Below are positions 24,280 through 31,042 of a DNA stretch of 35,597 nt, in pieces. The notes beneath the pieces are model-generated. The model was not told the DNA's origin. It saw nothing but the letters and a program-made list of their open reading frames with translations, and searched no databases. How positions within the stretch are numbered: the first letter of the stretch is position 1; the number at the start of each line of letters is the position of its first letter. This stretch comes from Ruminococcus flavefaciens. GTDB lineage: Bacteria; Bacillota; Clostridia; Oscillospirales; Ruminococcaceae. The position numbers and the translations under genes are program-made. The DNA is taken from the NCBI GenBank assembly GCA_002371825.1, contig DFHF01000067.1:6711-42307 (forward strand), given 5' to 3'.

Positions 24280-25302
24280 TCATTCCTGTATTTCAGGGGC
24301 GGAGACGTTCTCCGGCTCTGCTGCCGGGACAGGCTCTCCGGCCTGAGCTGTCAGCTCTGCCTGAGCCTCATTGAAGCGGTCTATCCATGAAAACAGGGAT
24401 TTTGCTATGTCTTTCCAGACATTTATATTATTCTTCTCGTTAAGCACCTCGTGGCGCATACCGTCGAATATCCTGTGTGAAATGCTCTCATAGCCTGCTT
24501 TTTCAAGCTTTGCCATAAGTCTGAACAGCTTTTTCTCAGATATCATGCAGGGGTCATCCTTGCCTGAGACAAATCTTATGGGCAGTGAAGGGTCTGCATT
24601 AGTCTGCTTCTTAGCTGCACAGGCCTCCCTGACCAGTGTCAGGGCTTCCTCGTAGCCGTTCATGGTAGTTTTAAAGCTGCACAGCGGATCGTTGTTGAAG
24701 TTTTCAACTACTTCAGGGTCGCTGCAGCGCCATGAGTTGTCCGGCTGTTCAAAGAATTTTCCGAAATTGTCGTCGATAAGATCATAGATCTTTTCGCTGC
24801 GGAAGCGGCTGCCGAGCTTTTTGGAAGACTCGGAATTGATTCCTCTTACTACAGGTGAAAAGGGACTGTAGCAGGGAATGCCGGTCAGGACGAGCCCGTT
24901 TATAGTCCTGCTGTTCTCACGAATGAAGCAAAGGGCTCCGGAGGCGCCTATGCCGTGGCCTAACATGAATACAGGGATATCCGGGAAGCGGGCGTGGATC
25001 AGGTTATTGAGCTGGGCGATATCGCTTACAAAGCCTTCGCTTCCGCTGCGGAACATGAATCCAAGGTCATCCTGTGAGCAAATGCTCTTTCCATGGCCTC
25101 TGTTGTCGTGTATTACTGTTATGAATCCCTCTTCAGCCAGATAGTCCATAAAGGGATAGTAGCGCTCTTTGTGCTCATTCAGTCCGTGTATGATCTGTAC
25201 TATGCCGCAGGGTGCTCCTGACGGAACAGCTATTGCTGCGGACAATACAAGCTCATCGAATCCGGAGGTCAATTCAAATTCCTTCAGATCAGCGTTAAGC
25301 AT
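24280..25302 (-). CDS. Lysophospholipase-like alpha/beta hydrolase lacking the nucleophile
   Basis: 340 residues from the ATG at 25302, with AAAGGAGG 6 bases upstream. It has the monoacylglycerol lipase/PldB layout: I-I-H-G-L-N-E-H at 37-44, D-N-R-G-H-G-K-S at 66-73, a probable acid in G-K-D-D-P (249/250), and catalytic-type H284 in G-M-R-H-E-V. The elbow, normally G-H-S-x-G, reads G-H-G-I-G, with G117 in place of the serine (codon GGC; AGC would be Ser). It may therefore be inactive as an esterase or have a changed role. An acidic, Ala/Pro-rich tail of about 25 residues ends the protein. It lies 23 bases before tex. Confidence 0.85.
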   Translation of the reverse strand: MLNADLKEFELTSGFDELVLSAAIAVPSGAPCGIVQIIHGLNEHKERYYPFMDYLAEEGFITVIHDNRGHGKSICSQDDLGFMFRSGSEGFVSDIAQLNNLIHARFPDIPVFMLGHGIGASGALCFIRENSRTINGLVLTGIPCYSPFSPVVRGINSESSKKLGSRFRSEKIYDLIDDNFGKFFEQPDNSWRCSDPEVVENFNNDPLCSFKTTMNGYEEALTLVREACAAKKQTNADPSLPIRFVSGKDDPCMISEKKLFRLMAKLEKAGYESISHRIFDGMRHEVLNEKNNINVWKDIAKSLFSWIDRFNEAQAELTAQAGEPVPAAEPENVSAPEIQE

Positions 25303-25353
25303 AGCGATCCTCCTTTTTGATCTGTGAAGCCGTAAAAACGGCACTTTCCTAAC

Positions 25354-25382
25354 ATTATAACATATTTTCCGGCTTAAATCAA
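25354..25382 (-). promoter_or_regulatory. Promoter of the hydrolase-tex-GIY-YIG operon
   Basis: On the minus strand, TTGATT (25382-25377), 17 bases, TATAAT (25359-25354) with a TG extension. The leader includes a short GCCGT/ACGGC hairpin. Confidence 0.75.
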
Positions 25383-25462
25383 GTGTCAAATGCTTTGAAA
25401 TAACGCAAAATGGCATCCTTGATGGCAAAAATGATACTTTTCATACAAGTTCATCTTTGTTC

Positions 25463-25491
25463 TTGACAAAACCAGTATATTCTGTTAAAAT
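25463..25491 (+). promoter_or_regulatory. Promoter of the DUF805 gene
   Basis: TTGACA (25463-25468), 17 bases, TAAAAT (25486-25491). It diverges from the promoter at 25354-25382. Confidence 0.85.
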
Positions 25492-25513
25492 AACTCTAAA
25501 GGAGGATGGTATT

Positions 25514-26335
25514 ATGAAATGTTCTTTCTGCGGAGCAGATATGCTCCCTTCAGATAAGTTCTGCAATAACTGCGGAGCTTCAAATCCAAATGCGGCCAAT
25601 AACGGTGCACCTACAAGGATACCGGGTCCCTCTGACGGGAACGGTCAGTACGGTCAGAATTACAACGGCTACGGCCAGAATAACGGCCAGTACGGTCAGA
25701 ATTACAACGGCTACGGCCAGAATAACGGCCAGTACGGTCAGAATTACGGCGGCTACGGCCAGAACAACGGTCAGTACGGTCAGAATTATAACGGCTACGG
25801 CCAGTATGGACAGAATTATGGCGGCTATGGCCAGAATAACGGTCAGTATTACGGCAGAGGTTATGTTGACCCTGAACTTTCTTCGAGAGTTGCTGCCGGC
25901 GAGGTAGTAAGCCCTGCTTATGTTGGATTCGGCGATGCTGTAAAGCTCTTCTTCAAGAATTTTGCCAATTTCAAGGGACGTTCTACAAGAAGTGAATACT
26001 GGTATGTAGTTGTCTTCAATATGCTGATAAACTTTGTGCTCAGCTTCATTACAACAGGAGTTGTGGTATCTTCAGGAGACACCACTGCTTCCAGTGCGAT
26101 AAGCGGCTTGTACTCACTTATCGTCCTTGTACCGACTCTGGCTCTGATAACAAGAAGACTCCACGATATCGGCAAGAGCGGCTGGTGGTACCTGATAATT
26201 TTCACCTGCGTGGGAGCTTTTGTACTGCTGTATTGGTTCTGTCAGCCAAGCGTGACTACCAATCAGTACGGTCCCAGTGCTAATGAACTCTACGGAGGCA
26301 CGGGCTATGGAAATGGCGGCCCCGGCAGCTATTGA
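25514..26335 (+). CDS. Zinc-ribbon, YGQN-repeat, DUF805 membrane protein
   Basis: 273 residues from the ATG at 25514, with AAAGGAGGA upstream; an earlier in-frame start lies within the promoter. Residues 2-22 form a zinc ribbon (C-S-F-C and C-N-N-C). Residues about 42-115 are a low-complexity repeat of N-G-Q-Y-G-Q-N-Y-N-G-Y-G-Q-N, three full copies and variants. Residues about 135-260 are a DUF805 domain: F-F-K-N-F-A-N-F-K-G-R-S-T-R-S-E-Y-W, several membrane segments, R-R-L-H-D-I-G-K-S-G-W-W. DUF805 proteins are small inner-membrane proteins of unknown role. The Tyr/Gln/Asn/Gly repeat resembles prion-like sequences that self-associate. Confidence 0.85.
   Translation: MKCSFCGADMLPSDKFCNNCGASNPNAANNGAPTRIPGPSDGNGQYGQNYNGYGQNNGQYGQNYNGYGQNNGQYGQNYGGYGQNNGQYGQNYNGYGQYGQNYGGYGQNNGQYYGRGYVDPELSSRVAAGEVVSPAYVGFGDAVKLFFKNFANFKGRSTRSEYWYVVVFNMLINFVLSFITTGVVVSSGDTTASSAISGLYSLIVLVPTLALITRRLHDIGKSGWWYLIIFTCVGAFVLLYWFCQPSVTTNQYGPSANELYGGTGYGNGGPGSY
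25640..25845 (+). repeat. 42-base coding tandem repeat
   Basis: Units begin at 25640, 25682, 25724 and 25766, each 42 bases (14 codons), the first three nearly identical, then shortened variants. Prone to copy-number change by slippage in steps that keep the frame. Confidence 0.85.
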
Positions 26336-26365
26336 GTCAGGCATTTCTCGTAATATAATTAATGT

Positions 26366-26396
26366 AAAACGGCGGATACTATATCCGCCGTTTTTT
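26366..26396. terminator. Strong terminator, probably bidirectional
   Basis: Stem AAAACGGCGGAT/ATCCGCCGTTTT with a 5-base loop, flanked by A and T runs, between convergent genes. Confidence 0.9.
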
Positions 26397-26462
26397 CTGT
26401 ATTGTTATTTCTGAATTTTGTCCGGCGCCAACTGCCGGGGACTGTAAGGAAAGGCTTTCTGC

Positions 26463-26972
26463 TTATTCCTTTACATATGCGGCAACTATCTCAGAGATAT
26501 AGGCTCTGTGATAGGGCTCCTTGCCATAGACCTGTTCAGCTATCCCGTCATCTGTAAGGAAGCCGCTCTCCTCCATATCGTACTGATAGAGCTTGCGGCA
26601 TACAAATACCAGGTCTGCCTCTTCAAAGGCAACATTTCCGTCAAATTCAGCGGGAGTGAGACCAGTCTCCTTTACCTTATCGAAATCTCTTCCAGAGTGT
26701 GAACCGCAGAATGTAAGGGCACTGCGGTATTTTTCTCCGTAGAATGAAGCTGTGAAGTATTCGCCCTTGTCGATGAACTCATATGTATATCTGTTGGGAC
26801 GGATATAGCAGGTGAGCACCTTTCTGCTCCAGAGTACACCGAGCTGTCCCCATGAAGCAGTCATGGTGTTGAAATTGTCCGGAGTGCCGCCGGTCAGGAG
26901 CATCCACTCCTTGCCTATCTTGTCGAAGGGGTTGAAGCTGAGTTCTCTTAGCGGTATCTTTTTGAATGCCAT
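26463..26972 (-). CDS. Flavin reductase-like FMN-binding protein
   Basis: 169 residues. The N-T-M-T-A-S-W-G-Q-L-G-V-L-W segment (residues 35-48), R-P-N-R-Y-T-Y-E-F-I and Y-F-T-A-S-F-Y are characteristic of the flavin reductase-like split-barrel family that binds FMN (flavoredoxin group). These proteins pass electrons from NAD(P)H or ferredoxin to flavin; the partner cannot be told here. AAGGAGG precedes the ATG. It lies about 85 bases after spo0A on the same strand with no strong terminator between, so read-through is possible. Confidence 0.9.
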   Translation of the reverse strand: MAFKKIPLRELSFNPFDKIGKEWMLLTGGTPDNFNTMTASWGQLGVLWSRKVLTCYIRPNRYTYEFIDKGEYFTASFYGEKYRSALTFCGSHSGRDFDKVKETGLTPAEFDGNVAFEEADLVFVCRKLYQYDMEESGFLTDDGIAEQVYGKEPYHRAYISEIVAAYVKE

Positions 26973-27057
26973 GATGGTTCCTCCTTAAAATATATTATTC
27001 TGCGCCTTTTTGCGCTTCAGTTTATATTATATTCAGTTCCATCACAGCAGATACATA

Positions 27058-27813
27058 TTACACTCTCTTAAGCGCCGATTTATAGCGCAGCCGGAGCTTA
27101 TCAGTGATAAGTGCGATGAATTCTGAATTTGTGGGCTTTCCTTTTCCCGTATCCACGGTGTAGCCGAAGAACGAGTTAAGCGTATCCACATTGCCTCTGT
27201 CCCAGGCTATCTCTATAGCATGGCGGATAGCTCTTTCCACTCTTGAGGATGTGGTGTCGTAGGCGCCGGCAACTGTGGGATATAGCTGCTTTGTAACGCT
27301 GTCCAGCAGCTCTTTGTTCTCTATTGAGCAGAGTATAGCTGTCCTGAGGTAGTGATATCCTTTTATGTGAGCAGGTACTCCCAGCTGGTGGATTATATCT
27401 GTGACAACTATCTCCATATCGCTGCTGAGGCTGTCTGCCCTGTCGCCCAGTGCTGAGCTTATTGCGGCACAGAGGTCATCTGCGTCACAGGGCCTGAGCA
27501 GGAATTTTGAGGCGCCGTTATCCATTACCTGACGCTCGATGAATTCGTTGTCATAGGCAGAGGTCACGATGAATACGGGAGATTTTGTTCCCAGCTCACG
27601 GACACCCTTCATTATTGTAACAGCGTCTCCATTCTGTGCGGTTATGTCAAGTACGGCAACATCCGGCGGATCGTTCTTTATGGAATTGATTATGACTGAG
27701 CAGTCCCTGCGCCTGGTATATGCGTACATTCCCCTTTCCCTGAGCTTGTTTGCGATGCTTACTCCGTTTTCGGCGGAATCATCGCCGATAAGTACTTTTA
27801 CTTTTCCGTTCAT
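27058..27813 (-). CDS. spo0A: Sporulation master regulator Spo0A
   Basis: 251 residues. Receiver domain 1-120: acidic pocket D11/D12, phosphoacceptor D56 (V-A-V-L-D-I-T), T84/S85 and K103 (S-K-F-L-L-R-P). The DNA-binding domain from about 140 is unmistakable: I-I-H-Q-L-G-V-P-A-H-I-K-G-Y, T-S-S-R-V-E-R-A-I-R-H-A-I-E, G-K-P-T-N-S-E-F-I-A. When phosphorylated, Spo0A binds 0A boxes and starts sporulation and stationary-phase programmes. GGGAGGT precedes the ATG. Upstream on the minus strand TGG-TATCAT (27885-27880) is a possible extended -10. I saw no 0A box nearby. It indicates a spore-forming lineage, although many Ruminococcus strains keep spo0A without obvious sporulation. Confidence 0.95.
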   Translation of the reverse strand: MNGKVKVLIGDDSAENGVSIANKLRERGMYAYTRRRDCSVIINSIKNDPPDVAVLDITAQNGDAVTIMKGVRELGTKSPVFIVTSAYDNEFIERQVMDNGASKFLLRPCDADDLCAAISSALGDRADSLSSDMEIVVTDIIHQLGVPAHIKGYHYLRTAILCSIENKELLDSVTKQLYPTVAGAYDTTSSRVERAIRHAIEIAWDRGNVDTLNSFFGYTVDTGKGKPTNSEFIALITDKLRLRYKSALKRV

Positions 27814-27982
27814 GGATTTATACCTCCCTTTGTTCTTGCGGCATCCGTCAGAATACGTCTTTTCTGCGGGTACTTAAATATGATACCACATATTACATCC
27901 GGGAGCAACGGATTTTTTTAGCTTATTTTGGCGATTCGGGGCGGAAAATACACATCCGGTGAGGGCTGTGTGAAGCTTGTTG

Positions 27983-29296
27983 TTATTTGTGCTTTTTTCG
28001 GCCTTTTGCGAGAATATTATCAGTTATATTGCGGACTTTTGTCCCGGGAGGGAACATTTTGTCGGCAAGACGGTCAAGAGCATTCTTTTCAAGACTTGTT
28101 CTTGAATAATCCACAAGCTTGGGCTCTTTTACAGAAGAACCCCATTTTTTCAGAGCCTCAGACGACATATACGGCCTGAATAACTCACGGTCCGTGGCAC
28201 TGCAGCATTCCTCTGTGAATTTCAGAGGAAGTTCGCAGCCGCTGGTGCCGAATTTGTCGAGGAAGCTTCCGAAATGACGGGAAAGCAGGGTATCGAAGTC
28301 CTCTTTTCCCTCAAGAGCTGCCTTGTCGGAGTTGAGGGCATTTAGTATGAGCGCCTGTCTGGCAGAGGGATCATGATCCTCTCCGCAGAGGCTGTGAGAG
28401 CCAAGCACTATGAATCCCAGCATATGTCCGTCACCGCAGATATCGCTGAGGGGAGTTTTATTCTGAGGGATATCGAATCCGTAGATCGAATAAAGTCCCA
28501 GGATGCACTGGAGGGTGAGGTGCTTCGGTGTATCAAAGTCGTATACCAGCTTGTCCCTTATATATCCTGTGAGGCGGCCTGAGCGCTCCATAAGCACTGC
28601 GGGCGGCGCTATCATCATTGCCTTTGAGCCGTTCATTATGGCAAGCTCGATATCATATGCAACATCGTGGCCGCAGTGGAAAAGCTTTGCAGCACTTACT
28701 CCTGCCTTTTCCAGTACAGGCTTGTACCAGCTTCTTGCGTCGCAGTCCTTTATCTCTGATATGACAACAAGTCCGTCATATGAACTGTATCCGCAGCGCT
28801 CAAGTATCTCTGTGACCACTTCACGGGGGTATATGCTCTCGGAGAATATTATCACACGCTTACGGCTGTTTTTTGCCTCACGGTAGATGGCCTTGCCACA
28901 TTCACGGGGGAAGGAGAAGTGCTCGATAAGCTCACATTCACGCTCCATGAGCCTGTCCCGTCCCTCAGGGCTTACTCCGCTCAGCTTTGCGAAAATGTCG
29001 TATATCTTTTCAAGAGTGACTCTTGTGCGGACACCGTACTTCTTTTCGGCAGCCTCAGCTGCAGCAGTACGAAGCTCTGTGAAAGTCTTTTTCCCCTTTG
29101 TATCGAACATGGCGAAATCATCCTCCATGAACATGAAAAGGGCACATTCATCGAGAAAAGGTGTTGTTACAAGAACATCCTCCATGCGGAAGCTGACTGC
29201 ACGGTATTTGCCGCTGCCGGCTTCTCCCAGCATTCTGTCTATAAGCTCCTGCTGATTCTCGGAAGGAGCTCTTCTGAGCTGCTTTTCGGTGAACAT
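27983..29296 (-). CDS. HAD-like protein (COG5610 type) with degenerate active site
   Basis: 437 residues, no signal peptide. The layout resembles the large HAD-like proteins related to COG5610: A-V-S-F-R-M-E-D-V-L-V at 33-43, I-I-F-S-E-S-I-Y-P-R-E-V-V-T-E-I-L-E-R-C-G-Y in the middle, then L-F-H-C-G-H-D-V-A-Y-D-I-E-L-A. Family members have D-x-F-D-T-L at the first site and G-D-N/D-x-x-x-D at the last. Here the first aspartate pair is replaced (F-R-M-E-D), so ordinary phosphatase chemistry is doubtful. The C-terminal 200 residues are of unknown function. It is the last gene of the GH95-GH26 operon, 24 bases after GH26; it might act on sugar phosphates or have a binding role (inference). Confidence 0.65.
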   Translation of the reverse strand: MFTEKQLRRAPSENQQELIDRMLGEAGSGKYRAVSFRMEDVLVTTPFLDECALFMFMEDDFAMFDTKGKKTFTELRTAAAEAAEKKYGVRTRVTLEKIYDIFAKLSGVSPEGRDRLMERECELIEHFSFPRECGKAIYREAKNSRKRVIIFSESIYPREVVTEILERCGYSSYDGLVVISEIKDCDARSWYKPVLEKAGVSAAKLFHCGHDVAYDIELAIMNGSKAMMIAPPAVLMERSGRLTGYIRDKLVYDFDTPKHLTLQCILGLYSIYGFDIPQNKTPLSDICGDGHMLGFIVLGSHSLCGEDHDPSARQALILNALNSDKAALEGKEDFDTLLSRHFGSFLDKFGTSGCELPLKFTEECCSATDRELFRPYMSSEALKKWGSSVKEPKLVDYSRTSLEKNALDRLADKMFPPGTKVRNITDNILAKGRKKHK

Positions 29297-29320
29297 TTTA
29301 TCCTCCTTTCGCAGGCCTGC

Positions 29321-31027
29321 TTACTGTGCGGAAGCGGTGGTGGTAACGGAAGCAGGTTCCTCCGCAGCAGGCTCTGTTACTGTCTCTGTATTGACTGAAA
29401 GCGTTTCACCGCTTTTTATTTTCTGGTACTCATCAAGGGTGAGGGCACCATCGGAGTTGTAGGTGCGGACAAGAGTTTCCTTGCTGGTATACTTCTCGGA
29501 GTATTCTCCCTTGTCATCCTCAAGGTACTCACCGAACCAAAGTCCGAAGAATGACCATATTGCATTGTCACGGAAGGCACTGTCTATATCCGGAAGGCTT
29601 CCGCATTCGCTTATTGCTACAAGCTTGCCCTTGCCTGTAAATTTCTGTATGGCAGCAAAGCTCTCATAGAATCGGCTGCCGTAGTCCTTTTCATCGGACA
29701 TATAGATATCCACAGAGGCGATATCGTAGGTATTCTTGTCCACAAGAGAAGAGGAGCTCTGACCGTTCCATATCCATATGAGATTATCCAGCTGGAAATA
29801 CTCGGTCATGCGGGTATATACCAGCTTCCAGAGCCATTTGTAGGCATCCTTTCCTGCTGCTCCCCACCAGTACCAGTTTCCGCTTCCCTCCGGGAGAGGT
29901 CTCCACAGAACAGGTACTCCCTTGCTTTTCAGGGATGAAAGCTGTCCGGCCATATTGTCTATATCCAGTATCAGGCTGTAGCATTCCTCGGAGATATTTC
30001 CCTCGCCGTAGAGGCCTCTTATCTCCTCCTGAGTGAGATTTGCGATATCCTTGTCGGTCACGGCCTTTGAGAGGTCAAAATCAGTTTCCTCTGTGCGGAC
30101 AGAGCTCTTGCCTGAGGGAGCGCTCCAGTACCAGCTTGCACATACTATTCCGCCGTTTTTATACCAGTCAGCGCTGGCATCGATATCCTTGAAGCTCTCG
30201 TCATAGGAGCCTCTGGGGACTTTGAGGTTGCAGAAGCGGATAACAGGGTATTTGCCTGTGGTGCGGTATATAAGGTCCAGCTCGGAATTATCGCTGTCTG
30301 CGGCATACTGTCCGGTGATGATATACTTGCCGTAGCTTTCGGTGAGGAAGCTGAGCAGCTCCTTGGCGGCCTCAGCAGCGTTTTCGTTTACAGGCTTTCC
30401 CTCTGCATCGTATTTTATCTCGCTGAGGGTATTATTATCGGTGAGCTTGAGATAGTCCAGACATATGTCTCCGCCATCAGGGATAAGGGTTATCTCAGAG
30501 CCTCCCTTGGTGAGAAATACTCCCTGGATAGTTATCTGGGTGAACTTTCCTCCGCCGGTGGTAGTGAAATCTGTGAGCTGAACTCCGTTCAGCATCAGCC
30601 GGCAGGTGGTTATCCTGCTTGCGGCTATATTGAATGAAAGGTCATAGTGCTGGTTGCTGGGGACATCGGCCTTGAATGTCAGTCCGGTCTTGCCGTCGGC
30701 AGGGAAACCGGTGACATAGCCTTCGCCGCTGAAATTATCCTTCTCCGCAGCCACCTTGAGTCCGCCGGTGAGCTCACAGTCCTCAGCCTCATAGAAGTCT
30801 CCTGTAGTCTGCTTGTTTATCTCGGGTATCGTTACCGGATAATCCGGATATGTCTCCACTGATGTCGTTACCAGAGCAGCGGTGGTGGTCTCGGGTTCCT
30901 CCTCCACAATTGGTACAGGCGGCTCGTTTACCACTTTTTCCGATTTTTTTGATTTGCTGCAGCCGCATACTGCCGGTGTGCTTAGTGCTGCTGCTGCGGC
31001 AATGGATATCAGTTTCTTTATGTTCAT
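29321..31027 (-). CDS. GH26 beta-mannanase-like lipoprotein with CBM35-like domain
   Basis: 568 residues. A lipoprotein signal leads to C23 (V-C-G-C), then a Pro/Glu/Thr linker. Residues about 75-200 look like a CBM35-type beta-sandwich (F-Y-E-A-E-D-C start, C-L-D-Y-L-K-L end). Residues about 220-530 are GH26: T-G-Q-Y, the acid/base region L-W-R-P-L-P-E-G-S-G-N-W-Y-W-W-G, and the nucleophile region V-A-I-S-E-C-G-S. GH26 enzymes are mostly endo-beta-mannanases, some beta-1,3-xylanases. It is anchored at the cell surface and has no dockerin, unlike the GH16. AAAGGAG precedes the ATG; the gap after GH95 is 15 bases. Confidence 0.85.
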   Translation of the reverse strand: MNIKKLISIAAAAALSTPAVCGCSKSKKSEKVVNEPPVPIVEEEPETTTAALVTTSVETYPDYPVTIPEINKQTTGDFYEAEDCELTGGLKVAAEKDNFSGEGYVTGFPADGKTGLTFKADVPSNQHYDLSFNIAASRITTCRLMLNGVQLTDFTTTGGGKFTQITIQGVFLTKGGSEITLIPDGGDICLDYLKLTDNNTLSEIKYDAEGKPVNENAAEAAKELLSFLTESYGKYIITGQYAADSDNSELDLIYRTTGKYPVIRFCNLKVPRGSYDESFKDIDASADWYKNGGIVCASWYWSAPSGKSSVRTEETDFDLSKAVTDKDIANLTQEEIRGLYGEGNISEECYSLILDIDNMAGQLSSLKSKGVPVLWRPLPEGSGNWYWWGAAGKDAYKWLWKLVYTRMTEYFQLDNLIWIWNGQSSSSLVDKNTYDIASVDIYMSDEKDYGSRFYESFAAIQKFTGKGKLVAISECGSLPDIDSAFRDNAIWSFFGLWFGEYLEDDKGEYSEKYTSKETLVRTYNSDGALTLDEYQKIKSGETLSVNTETVTEPAAEEPASVTTTASAQ

Positions 31028-31042
31028 TGCTTCTCCTTTATG

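Noticed and set aside
25640..25845. Regular repeat that might be a CRISPR array
   Set aside because: The 42-base units are contiguous with no spacers and are in frame within the DUF805 gene.
27001..27030. GCGC/GCGC hairpin as a spo0A terminator
   Set aside because: Only a 4-bp stem with no T tract on the minus strand; too weak to call.
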